DNA from: Pseudomonadota bacterium
GTDB taxonomy: Bacteria; Pseudomonadota; Alphaproteobacteria; Acetobacterales; Acetobacteraceae
Direction: 5' to 3'
Assembly: GCA_021807465.1 (NCBI GenBank)
Contig: JAKBCX010000021.1
Coordinates: 1 to 10,936 of the forward strand
Length of the DNA: 10,936 bases
Translations under genes and position numbers: made by a program
Shown: piece after piece, positions 1 through 7,401 of the stretch
Layout of the letters: the number at the start of each line of letters is the position of its first letter
How positions within the stretch are numbered: the first letter of the stretch is position 1
Notes under the pieces: generated by a model
Told to the model about the DNA's origin: nothing
Seen by the model: only the letters and a program-made list of their open reading frames with translations
The model's database searches: none

Positions 1-428
1 GCGGTAGAAAACCCTTGTGCGCGGGCAATGCCGGTTAATGTTTCCTCCAGGCGCTCTTTGGTTTTGGCCAGCTTGCTGCGCATGAAATGGCGGCCGAAAT
101 CGGGGCTGTGCGTATATTCCGCCAGCATAAGTCGCATCAGCGCGATTTGTGCCGGGTCGAGCAGGAAGCGCCCGAGCGTGACGAGATGGGCGGTGAGCGT
201 ATCTGCCACGCTCCAATGCGGCTCGGGTGTGGGGAGGGTAATCTTCTCCTGATGGTCGGCGAGGATGGAGAAGAACAGGTCGATTTTCGACCCGGCCACG
301 GCGTATATGGTTTTTTTTGACATGCCGGCGGCCTTGGCGATGTCGTTCATCGTTGCAAGGTGGTAGCCTTTTTCAAGAAAGACCGACTCCGCGGCTTCCA
401 GCAGCGCGGCCAAGCGTTCTTTTGGCAT
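1..428 (-). CDS. TetR/AcrR-family repressor, 3' end cut by window edge
   Basis: Probable dimeric DNA-binding repressor of the divergent efflux operon. About 142 residues are visible and the frame stays open to the left edge, so the C-terminal part of the ligand/dimer domain is missing. The N-terminal TetR helix-turn-helix is clear: ALLEAAESVFLEKGYHLATM (residues 8-27), then IAKAAGMSKKTIY (30-42) as turn plus recognition helix, then SKIDLF. The all-helical effector domain follows. In-frame ATGs also exist at 476 and 494, but a good -35/-10 pair (483-511) would place transcript start near 476. I therefore prefer the ATG at 428, although its ribosome site is weak; a leaderless start at 476 is possible. 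Divergent placement next to an RND operon is the usual AcrR/MexR-like arrangement, so the target is inferred from context. An A8 run sits in the recognition-helix codons (311-318). Confidence 0.88.
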   Translation of the reverse strand, partial: MPKERLAALLEAAESVFLEKGYHLATMNDIAKAAGMSKKTIYAVAGSKIDLFFSILADHQEKITLPTPEPHWSVADTLTAHLVTLGRFLLDPAQIALMRLMLAEYTHSPDFGRHFMRSKLAKTKERLEETLTGIARAQGFST

Positions 429-456
429 AATGCACGGCTCTGCCGTACGCGAAGCT

Positions 457-515
457 TTGCATATCCGTCCTAACATGCAAGCATTATCCTGCATAAGATG
501 GAAACCTGCAAGTTT
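457..515. promoter_or_regulatory. Cluster of TGCA palindromes, candidate TetR operators
   Basis: Three inverted repeats lie on the tetR promoter. First, TTGCATnT (457-464) faces AnATGCAA (473-480). Second, ATGCAnG (475-481) faces CnTGCAT (488-494), a 20-bp imperfect palindrome around the -10. Third, AAACnTGCAnGTTT (502-515) is a 14-bp palindrome with one mismatched pair, over the -35. The first two share ATGCAA at 475-480. TetR-family dimers usually bind palindromes of about 15-20 bp near their own promoter, so autoregulation and control of the divergent pump is a reasonable inference. Binding is not shown by sequence alone. Confidence 0.4.
483..511 (-). promoter_or_regulatory. Sigma-70-like promoter for the tetR gene
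   Basis: Read on the minus strand there is TTGCAG (511-506), a 17-nt spacer and GATAAT (488-483). The -10 matches TATAAT at five of six bases and the spacing is optimal; the -35 matches only TTG. Predicted transcript start is around 474-478, some 50 nt before the preferred ATG. Seen directly as a motif; promoter activity is inferred. Confidence 0.5.
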
Positions 516-580
516 TCGTTAAGGTTGGTGCATTTTGATGCGCGCTTGACCTGAATGAGAAAGGCCATTAGCTGGAAGAC

Positions 581-2071
581 ATGAAACCAGCGGGTTTCCG
601 TATTTTGTGTGGATTGGGTCTTGGGCTTGGGCAGCTGATGATGCTGCAGGGCTGCGAGGTGGGGCCTGATTACCATACGCCAGGAGCGCCCGCAGCAAAG
701 CTGAGCATGCCGCAGCAGAATGGCGCGGGGGCGCAGAATTTCATTCAGGGCGCGGATGTGGAAGGCGATTGGTGGCATCTGTTCCAGAGCAAGGCGCTGG
801 ACGGCATGGTGCGCACCGGCCTAGCCAATAGCCCGAATTTGGCGGCGGCGCAGGCCAGCCTGGTGGAGGCGGAGGAAAATCTGCGGGCCGCGGGCGGCAT
901 GCTGCTGCCGAGTGTGGCGTTTTCCGCTCAGGCAGAGCGGCAGCAGCCTTCCGATGCCGGTCTGGCGTCGTTTGGGTCCAGCACGGGTACGCGGGCCATT
1001 CCGCCCTACACGCTTTATACCAGCTCGCTCACCGTTTCCTACGCGCTGGACCTTTGGGGTGAGGCACGGCGCGATGTGGAAGGGAAGGCGGCGCAGACCG
1101 AGTATCAGCGCGATGAGCTGGAGGCCGCATACCTTACCCTTACGGGCAATATTGTAACCGGGGCCGTGCAGGTGGCTTCGCTGCGCGGGCAGATTGAGGC
1201 GACAAATAAGGTTATTGCCGATGATGCGCAGATGCTGAAGATTTTGCAGGCGCAGCAAGCGGTTGGCGGGGCCTCTGGCGCGCAGGTGCTGCAGCAGCAG
1301 GCGCAGCTGGCCCAGGCCCAGGCCACGCTGCCGCCGCTGCAGCAGGCTTTGGCCCAGGCGCAGAATCAGCTTGTGGCCTATGAAGGCGGGCTGCCAGGCG
1401 GTGCGGCACCGCCGGCGATAACCCTGGACGATTTGGCTTTGCCGCAAAACGTGCCGGTGAGCCTGCCTTCTAATATCGTGGCGCAGCGGCCCGATATCCG
1501 TGCCGCTGCGGCGCAGCTGCATGTGGCTTCGGCCAATGTGGGGGTGGCAACGGCGCAATTGCTGCCGCAGATTACGCTTTCCGCCGAAATTGGGCGGTCC
1601 AGCCTTACGCCTGGCACGTTATTTACGCCCAGCACCCTGCTTTGGAATTTGGTGGCGGGGTTGAGCCAGCCAGTGTTCCAGGGGGGCACGCTGCTGGCGC
1701 AACGCAAATCGGCCATTGCCGCGCTGCATGTGGCCGGGGCGCAGTACCAGGACACGGTGGTAACGGCGTTCCAGAACGTGGCGGATGCGCTCTCGGCTTT
1801 GCAGTATGACCAGGATGAACTGAACGAGGCTATGGCGGCGAGGGAGGCGGCGGAGCAGAGCCTGCAGCTAACGCAGGCGCAGTACCGGCTTGGCGGCGAG
1901 CCGTTGACCGCAGTGCTGACGGCCCAGACCACCTACCAGCAAGCCGTGCTGGCCGAGGTGAAGGCCAAGGCGGCGCGGTTGAGCGACACGGCGGCTTTAT
2001 ATGTGGCACTGGGCGGCGGCTGGTGGCACCGTAACGATGTGGCGCAGTCATGCTGCGGCGTAGTTCCATGA
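581..2071 (+). CDS. NodT-family RND efflux outer-membrane lipoprotein channel
   Basis: Outer-membrane channel of a tripartite efflux pump (OprM/NodT class), forming the trimeric exit duct. The 496-residue length is normal. The N-terminus is a lipoprotein signal: hydrophobic residues 8-22 ending in LMMLQGC, with Cys25 as the predicted lipidated residue. This is followed by the family hallmark CEVGPDYHTP and by DWWHLF (63-68). Two OEP repeats follow; the second begins at the conserved QRPDIRAAAAQLHVASANVG stretch. Both repeats are rich in Ala/Gln coiled-coil helices, as expected for the periplasmic tunnel. The ribosome site is poor: GGAAG (574-578) sits only 2 nt before the ATG. The start is nevertheless fixed by the signal peptide. 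TTGACC at 546-551 could be a -35, but no good -10 follows. This is the first gene of the operon; its stop overlaps an alternative adaptor start as ATGA (2068-2071). Confidence 0.93.
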   Translation: MKPAGFRILCGLGLGLGQLMMLQGCEVGPDYHTPGAPAAKLSMPQQNGAGAQNFIQGADVEGDWWHLFQSKALDGMVRTGLANSPNLAAAQASLVEAEENLRAAGGMLLPSVAFSAQAERQQPSDAGLASFGSSTGTRAIPPYTLYTSSLTVSYALDLWGEARRDVEGKAAQTEYQRDELEAAYLTLTGNIVTGAVQVASLRGQIEATNKVIADDAQMLKILQAQQAVGGASGAQVLQQQAQLAQAQATLPPLQQALAQAQNQLVAYEGGLPGGAAPPAITLDDLALPQNVPVSLPSNIVAQRPDIRAAAAQLHVASANVGVATAQLLPQITLSAEIGRSSLTPGTLFTPSTLLWNLVAGLSQPVFQGGTLLAQRKSAIAALHVAGAQYQDTVVTAFQNVADALSALQYDQDELNEAMAAREAAEQSLQLTQAQYRLGGEPLTAVLTAQTTYQQAVLAEVKAKAARLSDTAALYVALGGGWWHRNDVAQSCCGVVP

Positions 2072-2082
2072 GGAATGGTGAG

Positions 2083-3225
2083 ATGAGCAGGGTGAGACTG
2101 GGCAGGCGTATGGTTGTCATGCTGGTGTCCGTGGGCATTTTGTTCGGGCTGGTATTCGGCTATGGCGCGGTAAAATCTTATTTCATAGCGAAGTTTTTGA
2201 AGGGGTACGCCAACCAGGTGCAAACCGTGGCGGCCATGAAGGCGGTGGAAACACCATGGCAGCCCACATTGCAGTCGGTCGGCTCGATCACCGCCATCAA
2301 TGGCGCCTCGATTTCGGCAGAGGTGAGCGGCATTGTTGACTCCATCCATTTCAAATCGGGTGAGAATGCGCGCAAGGGGCAGGTGTTGTTGACGTTGCGG
2401 CCAAATAACGACCCGGCCGTGCTGGCCCAGCTTGAAGCCAATGCCGCGCTTGCCGCGATAAACTTGTCGCGTGATGAGAAGCAGTTTGCCGTGAGCGCGG
2501 TGAGCAAGGCGCAGTTGGATAGCGACCGCGCCACGCTGGCGGCGGATCAGGCGCAGGTGGCGGCGCAAAAAGCAACCATGGAGGAGAAGGTGGTGCGCGC
2601 GCCTTTCTCTGGGCGGCTCGGCATCAGGCAGGTGGATGTGGGGCAATATCTCGCGGCGGGCACTGATATTGTCTCGCTACAGCAGCTTAACCCTGTTTAT
2701 GTCGATTTCAATCTTCCGCAGCAGGCAGTGGCGCAAGTTGAGCCGGGGCAGAGGGTTGAGGTGGCGGTCGATGCTTATCCCGGCCAGATATTTACAGGCA
2801 CAGTCGATGCACTTGATTCCGTCCTGGATCAGGCAACGCGCAGCGTTGCTGTGCGCGCCACCATTGATAACGGCAAGCTGCTGCTCCGGCCGGGTATGTT
2901 CGCGACAGTGAATGTTAATACCGGCATGCCGGATAATTATGTGACCCTGCCGCAGACGGCGGTCACTTATAGCTCGTATGGTGACACGGTTTACATGGTG
3001 AAGCCTGGCAAGGATGCAAAAGGCAAGCCAGAGCTTACCGCCAGCCAAGTATTCGTAACGCTGGGGCCGGCGCGCGGCGACCAGGTGGCGGTGCTGAAGG
3101 GAGTGCAACCCGGTGACGAGGTGGTGGTGGCCGGGCAGGTGAAGCTGCATAATGGCACCGCTATCGCCATTAATAACAAGCTGCTGCCGTCCGACAGCCC
3201 CAACCCGAATCCTCCGAACGAGTAG
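2083..3225 (+). CDS. RND efflux periplasmic adaptor (membrane fusion protein, MexH-like)
   Basis: Periplasmic adaptor joining the inner-membrane pump to the outer-membrane channel. From the 2083 start it has 380 residues. A single membrane anchor (about 9-30) has no lipobox, so this is an anchored rather than lipidated adaptor. Then come the first lipoyl half (about 75-107), a short alpha-hairpin (108-167), the second lipoyl half with RAPFSGRLGIRQVDVGQYL (172-190), a beta-barrel starting near NPVYVDFNLPQQ, a membrane-proximal domain, and a Pro/Asn-rich tail. The RAPFSGRLGIR and VDVGQYL wording resembles the MexH group; the substrate is unknown. Three in-frame ATGs exist at 2050, 2068 and 2083. 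I chose 2083 because AGGA (2071-2074) lies 8 nt ahead of it; 2068 would give a 4-nt ATGA overlap with the upstream gene and is a real alternative. It ends 4 nt before the pump gene. Confidence 0.93.
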   Translation: MSRVRLGRRMVVMLVSVGILFGLVFGYGAVKSYFIAKFLKGYANQVQTVAAMKAVETPWQPTLQSVGSITAINGASISAEVSGIVDSIHFKSGENARKGQVLLTLRPNNDPAVLAQLEANAALAAINLSRDEKQFAVSAVSKAQLDSDRATLAADQAQVAAQKATMEEKVVRAPFSGRLGIRQVDVGQYLAAGTDIVSLQQLNPVYVDFNLPQQAVAQVEPGQRVEVAVDAYPGQIFTGTVDALDSVLDQATRSVAVRATIDNGKLLLRPGMFATVNVNTGMPDNYVTLPQTAVTYSSYGDTVYMVKPGKDAKGKPELTASQVFVTLGPARGDQVAVLKGVQPGDEVVVAGQVKLHNGTAIAINNKLLPSDSPNPNPPNE

Positions 3226-3229
3226 CGCG

Positions 3230-6200
3230 ATGAAGCGTTTTACCGATCTCTTCATTGCCCGGCCGGTGCTGTCCATCGCGGTCAGCATTCTCGTGCTGGT
3301 GCTTGGCCTGCGCTCTGTCATATCCTTGCCGGTGCAGCAATTTCCGCAGACGGAAAGCGCCACCATTACCATCACCACCACCTTTCCCGGCGGCTCTCCG
3401 GATACGATTGCGGGGTTTGTGACAACGCCGCTGGAGCGGGCGGTATCGCAGGTCAATGGTATCGATTATGTAACATCGACGAGCCAGACCAATGTCTCGA
3501 CCATCACTGTCTATCTGCGGCTGAATTACGACCCCGACAAGGCGCTGACCGAGATTTCCGCCCAGGTTAATTCCGTGCTGGACCAGTTGCCGAAAGGTAC
3601 GCTGCAGCCGGTGCTTAGCTTGCAAGTCGGCCAGACATTGGCGGCGATGTATATTGCCTTCAGCTCCGATGAACTCTCGGGCAACCAGATCACCGATTAC
3701 GTGGAACGGGTGGTGCAGCCCCAATTGCAGGCGGTACCCGGGGTACAGCTTGCCGATGTGATTGGGGCGCAGAACTACGCCATGCGCATCTGGCTGAAGC
3801 CGGACAGGCTGGCCGCCTACGGGCTGACGCCGACGGATGTGTGGAACGCGCTGGCGGCCAATGATTACATCGCGGCCCTTGGCAATACCAAGGGTAACAT
3901 GACGCAGGTTACCCTTACCGCGAACACAGGGCTGCATACGGTCAGCCAGTTCAAACAGCTTATCGTCAAGCAGGTGAACGGCACCATCATCAGGCTGCAG
4001 GATGTGGCCGATGTCGATCTTGGTTCTGATACGTATGACCAGGATATTACCTTCTCCAACAAGGCCACCGTATTCGTGGCCATCGATTTGGCGCCAAGCG
4101 CCAATCTCCTCCAGGTGGTGCATGGGGTGCGCGAGGTGTTTCCCGGCATCGTGGCCAACCTGCCGAGCGGGATGAAGGGCGGTATTGGGTTTGACGCATC
4201 GCAATTCGTTCACGCTTCGATCCACGAAGTGGTGATGGCGCTTGCCGAAGCGCTGATTATCGTGACGCTTGTGGTATTCGCCTTTCTTGGCACGCCGCGT
4301 TCCGTGCTTATTCCGGTTGTCGCCATTCCGCTGTCTCTGGTCGGCGCGTTTGCGATCATGGCGGCTTTCGGCTTCTCCATCAACCTGCTTACCCTGCTGG
4401 CGCTGGTGCTGGCGATTGGGCTGGTGGTTGATGATGCCATTATTGTGGTGGAGAATGTGAACCGCCACCTCGACATGGGAGAGCCGCCCATGGTTGCGGC
4501 GCGCATGGCCGCCGCCGAATTGGGCGGGCCGATTATCGCCATGACGGCGGTGCTGATCGCGGTGTATCTGCCCATCGGTCTGCAAAGCGGCCTCACCGGC
4601 GCGCTGTTCACTGAATTCGCGGTTACCTTGGCGGGTGCCGTAACCATATCGGCGGTCATCGCACTAACCCTGACGCCGATGCTTTCCTCGCGGTTTCTGA
4701 GGTTTATCGACCGCAAGGGCACTGATTTCGAGGCCCGTCTCGTCAATTTTATCGACGCGCGCATGAATGAAGTGCACAGGGTTTATACCAGGCTTCTGCA
4801 TGGCAGCCTGGAAACAGTGCCGGTGACCCTGGCCTTTGCTGGAATTATTCTGACCAGCATTTTCTTCCTCGCCAGTGGCTCCTCTAAGGAGCTGGCGCCG
4901 GCGGAGGACCAGGGGGTGTTGTTTGCCTTCTCAACCTCGGCGCCCAATGCAACCTTTACCCAGCGCGCGATGTGGGACCATGAATTGAGCGCGATGCTGC
5001 TGAAGATACCGGCGGTGCAGCTCACCTTTCATATTGACGTGCCTGCGTTTAACCTGACCGGCGAGGTGCTGAAGCCCTGGAACGAGCGCAAGCATAGCGC
5101 GCAGTATTACATGACGCTGTTCCAGAATGAGGCGAACAAGGAGATTGCGGGCCAGCAGGTGGTGTTTAATGCACCGCCGCCCTTGCCAGGCTCTCAGGGG
5201 TTTCCGATTGAATTCGTTATAAAATCCACGGACCCCGTGCAGCAGATTTATCCCGTGGCGCAGAAGCTTTTGGAGGCGGCGCAGAGAAGCGGCAAATTTA
5301 TCTTTATCCAGAGCGACCTCAAAATCGACCAGCCCCAGGCTGAAATTGTCATAGACCGCGACAAGGCGGCGGCCTTGGGGCTGAATATGACCCAGGTGGG
5401 GGCGGCGCTTTCTCAGGCGCTGGGCGGCGCCTATGTGAATTATTTCGACCTTTACGGCCGCTCCTACCAGGTTATTCCGCAGGTGCAGCGCAAAGACAGG
5501 TTGAACCCCGCGGATTTGAAGAATTATTATATCGCCTCGGCAAACGGCATTAATATTCCTCTATCCTCCATTGCCACGATCAAGACCAGTGTGATTCCAG
5601 AAACGATCAACCATTTCCAGCAGCAGAATTCGGCGACGCTCCAAGGTGTGCCCGCGCCCGGTGTCAGCCAGGGCGAGGCGCTGGCATTCCTGCAGCAGGC
5701 GGCCAAGAAGATTCTGCCGCCGAGCGACCATGTCGACTATGGCGGGCCGATCCGCCAATATATCGAGACCAGCAACGGTTTTGTTTTCACCTTCTTGTTC
5801 GCTCTGATTGTTATTTTCCTTGCGCTCTCGATGTTGTTCAATTCGTTCCGTGATCCGCTGATTATTCTCGTTTCGGTTCCGATGTCGATCGCTGGCGCGC
5901 TGATCTTCATCTATATGGGCGTCGGCGGCTTGTCCCTGAACATCTACACCGAGGTGGGGCTGGTGACATTGATGGGGCTGATCTCCAAGCACGGCATTCT
6001 GATGACCGAGGTGGCCAACGAGGCCCGGCTGGCGGGCATGGAGAAGCGCGCCGCCATTGAGCATGCCGCCTCTATCCGTTTGCGGCCCATCCTGATGACC
6101 ACGGCGGCGATGGTGCTGGGCGTGGTGCCGCTGATTATTGCCACGGGCGCGGGGGCGGGCGCGCGGTTTGCCATGGGCATGGTGATTGCCGCCGGTCTGT

Positions 6201-6295
6201 CCATCGGCACGCTGTTCACCTTGTTTGTGGTGCCGGCCGTGTATCTGCTGCTCTCGGGCGAGCATGGCGTGGCGGAAAAAGGTGACGCGGGCTGA
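3230..6295 (+). CDS. RND (HAE-1) multidrug efflux permease, MexI/AcrB-type
   Basis: Inner-membrane proton-driven pump that would export hydrophobic or amphiphilic compounds through the adaptor and channel encoded upstream. It has 1021 residues, the usual HAE-1 size. TM1 is about 10-30, then a large periplasmic loop, TM2-6 about 333-500, TM7 near 530, a second large loop, and TM8-12 from about 850. The proton-relay residues are present: Asp401-Asp402 in GLVVDDAIIVVENV, Lys920 in GLISKHGILMTEV and Arg952 in RPILMT. The frame is open back to an ATG at 3152 inside the adaptor gene, but family proteins begin at MKRFTDLFIARPVLS, so the ATG at 3230 is correct. It has little ribosome-binding sequence and probably depends on coupling to the adaptor, whose stop is 4 nt upstream. 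The heavy-metal (CzcA) subgroup is unlikely given the HAE-1-like TM4 motif. Substrates cannot be read from sequence. Confidence 0.95.
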   Translation: MKRFTDLFIARPVLSIAVSILVLVLGLRSVISLPVQQFPQTESATITITTTFPGGSPDTIAGFVTTPLERAVSQVNGIDYVTSTSQTNVSTITVYLRLNYDPDKALTEISAQVNSVLDQLPKGTLQPVLSLQVGQTLAAMYIAFSSDELSGNQITDYVERVVQPQLQAVPGVQLADVIGAQNYAMRIWLKPDRLAAYGLTPTDVWNALAANDYIAALGNTKGNMTQVTLTANTGLHTVSQFKQLIVKQVNGTIIRLQDVADVDLGSDTYDQDITFSNKATVFVAIDLAPSANLLQVVHGVREVFPGIVANLPSGMKGGIGFDASQFVHASIHEVVMALAEALIIVTLVVFAFLGTPRSVLIPVVAIPLSLVGAFAIMAAFGFSINLLTLLALVLAIGLVVDDAIIVVENVNRHLDMGEPPMVAARMAAAELGGPIIAMTAVLIAVYLPIGLQSGLTGALFTEFAVTLAGAVTISAVIALTLTPMLSSRFLRFIDRKGTDFEARLVNFIDARMNEVHRVYTRLLHGSLETVPVTLAFAGIILTSIFFLASGSSKELAPAEDQGVLFAFSTSAPNATFTQRAMWDHELSAMLLKIPAVQLTFHIDVPAFNLTGEVLKPWNERKHSAQYYMTLFQNEANKEIAGQQVVFNAPPPLPGSQGFPIEFVIKSTDPVQQIYPVAQKLLEAAQRSGKFIFIQSDLKIDQPQAEIVIDRDKAAALGLNMTQVGAALSQALGGAYVNYFDLYGRSYQVIPQVQRKDRLNPADLKNYYIASANGINIPLSSIATIKTSVIPETINHFQQQNSATLQGVPAPGVSQGEALAFLQQAAKKILPPSDHVDYGGPIRQYIETSNGFVFTFLFALIVIFLALSMLFNSFRDPLIILVSVPMSIAGALIFIYMGVGGLSLNIYTEVGLVTLMGLISKHGILMTEVANEARLAGMEKRAAIEHAASIRLRPILMTTAAMVLGVVPLIIATGAGAGARFAMGMVIAAGLSIGTLFTLFVVPAVYLLLSGEHGVAEKGDAG

Positions 6296-6304
6296 GCCAC
6301 ATCA

Positions 6305-6628
6305 TCACGTAGAGGTGACTGCCGGTACGGCGAAATTTAGGTGAATAATCTTGTCTTTTATCGTGGTGGTGAAATACTTGGCAGCTAATTGAGCTGCCAG
6401 CGCGCCCGAGGGGCTGGCGCACACCGCAGCCGCATGCCGGGCCGAGGCTATCCGGGCAGCGGCGCCAGGCCAGGAACGCGATTGCTCCGCGGTGGAGGGG
6501 GCTGTTGCCTTCCTGGCCCATTTACGCCCCAGGCTAATTGCGGCTGAACTGATTACCAGAAAATTGCACTCTTGACGCGCTGTTGCGTATTTTTGCTCAA
6601 CTTTAGCTTTTCTTGAATCTGAAACCAT
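6305..6628 (-). CDS. Doubtful small hypothetical ORF antisense to the intergenic region
   Basis: An open frame of 107 codons starting at the ATG at 6628, with no family I recognise. Against it: no ribosome site upstream, and codon usage that switches from A/T-ending codons in the first 25 to strongly G/C-ending ones in the middle. The frame also contains the perfect hairpin at 6379-6399 and overlaps the region where radC initiates. For it: it nearly fills the gap, and its product has a mixed composition with a lysine-containing hydrophobic end (KYFTTTIKDKIIHLNFAV). It may be a remnant or a chance frame in GC-rich DNA. Confidence 0.2.
   Translation of the reverse strand: MVSDSRKAKVEQKYATARQECNFLVISSAAISLGRKWARKATAPSTAEQSRSWPGAAARIASARHAAAVCASPSGALAAQLAAKYFTTTIKDKIIHLNFAVPAVTST
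6379..6399. terminator. Hairpin downstream of the efflux operon, possible terminator
   Basis: TGGCAGCT (6379-6386) and AGCTGCCA (6392-6399) form a perfect 8-bp stem with an AATTG loop, 83 nt after the pump stop codon. Neither side has a U-tract, so it is not a classical intrinsic terminator. It could be a transcript 3'-end stabiliser, a protein site or chance. The fold is seen directly; the role is inferred. Confidence 0.3.
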
Positions 6629-6645
6629 GGCAGCTTGCGCTTGTT

Positions 6646-7401
6646 ATGACGCGCCTCGCTGCAACGACAGGTTTTGCCGACGTCTCTTTTCTGGAGACGC
6701 TCTCACCCGAGATCAGGCCGGCTAAACCGGCTGTAGGGGTGGAGGGGCACCGCGCCCGGTTGCGGGCGCGGTTTTTGGCCGGCGGGGCCGATGCGGTGGC
6801 CGAGCATGAGCTGATTGAGATGGTTTTGTTCCTGGCGCTGCCGCGGCGGGATACCAAACCCATAGCCCGCGCCCTGTTGGCGCGTTTTGGCTCTTACGCC
6901 AATGTTATTTCAGCCCCGCTGCCCGAGCTGTTGACGGTGGAAGGGCTTGGCGAAGCCGGGGCGGCGGCATTGAAGCTGGTGCAGGCCTCCGCCCAGCGCC
7001 TAGCCAAGGCCGAGGTGCTGTACCGGCCGATCCTGAGTAATTGGGAACGGCTGATGGAATATCTGCAATCCGTGCTGGCGCGCGAGAAGGTGGAGCAGTT
7101 CCGGGTGCTATACCTGGATAACCGCAACAAGCTGCTGGCCGATATTGCCCAGGCCAAGGGCACGGTGAACCACACCCCGGTTTACCCACGCGAGGTGCTG
7201 AAACGCGCCCTGGAGCTGCACGCCACCGCCATCATCCTGGTGCATAACCATCCCAGCGGCGACCCATCGCCCTCCGAGGACGATATTCTGATGACCCGCG
7301 AGATAAAGCACGCGGCCCAGGCGCTGGGGCTGGTGCTGCATGACCATGTCATCGTCGGCAACGGGCAGTGGATGAGCTTCAAGAAGGCGGGGCTGTTGTG
7401 A
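6646..7401 (+). CDS. radC: RadC-family JAMM/MPN+ domain protein
   Basis: RadC-family protein of unsettled biochemical role; the old DNA-repair assignment is not secure. From 6646 it has 251 residues. A helix-hairpin-helix-type N-terminal part contains GHRARLRARFLAGGADAV, a tail of LALPRRDTKPIARALLARFG, and VEGLGEAGAAALKL. The C-terminal metal-binding JAMM signature is complete: His200 and His202 in VHNHPSGDPSPSEDD, followed by Ser210 and Asp213, with an upstream Glu in YPREVL. The start is uncertain. A TTG at 6613 adds 11 residues, and a GTG at 6739 sits just before the conserved EGHRARLRARF. None has a good ribosome site, so the ATG at 6646 is a compromise. The last 23 nt overlap the 3' end of the convergent methyltransferase gene. 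Confidence 0.9.
   Translation: MTRLAATTGFADVSFLETLSPEIRPAKPAVGVEGHRARLRARFLAGGADAVAEHELIEMVLFLALPRRDTKPIARALLARFGSYANVISAPLPELLTVEGLGEAGAAALKLVQASAQRLAKAEVLYRPILSNWERLMEYLQSVLAREKVEQFRVLYLDNRNKLLADIAQAKGTVNHTPVYPREVLKRALELHATAIILVHNHPSGDPSPSEDDILMTREIKHAAQALGLVLHDHVIVGNGQWMSFKKAGLL

Larger units (their letters stand above)
6296..6645. other. Intergenic region between the pump operon and radC
   Basis: About 350 nt with no convincing gene. It contains an AT-richer start (about 6330-6375), a perfect 8-bp hairpin (6379-6399), a GC-rich centre, and another AT-richer stretch (about 6551-6620) that should carry the radC promoter. A TTGACG at 6572-6577 is a possible -35, but no well-spaced -10 is evident. 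A 107-codon antisense ORF spans most of it and is listed separately with low confidence. Confidence 0.6.

Noticed and set aside
821..1558. 245-codon minus-strand ORF inside the channel gene
   Set aside because: Shadow of a conserved NodT-family gene; low-complexity basic product without recognisable domains.
3152..3229. Upstream start giving a 1047-residue pump
   Set aside because: The extra 26 residues overlap the adaptor gene and resemble no RND N-terminus; the family starts at MKRFTDLF.
3170..4585. 471-codon antisense ORF opposite the RND pump gene
   Set aside because: His/Arg/Gln-rich product with no family resemblance; it mirrors a strongly conserved pump gene in GC-rich DNA, so it is a shadow frame.
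6216..6521. 101-codon minus ORF overlapping the pump 3' end
   Set aside because: Overlaps a conserved coding end in another frame, and its composition (Pro/Arg/His/Cys-rich) is typical of chance frames.
6574..6593. Possible terminator (ACGC/GCGT stem followed by five T)
   Set aside because: The stem is only 4 bp and sits just upstream of radC, not after a gene on that strand.
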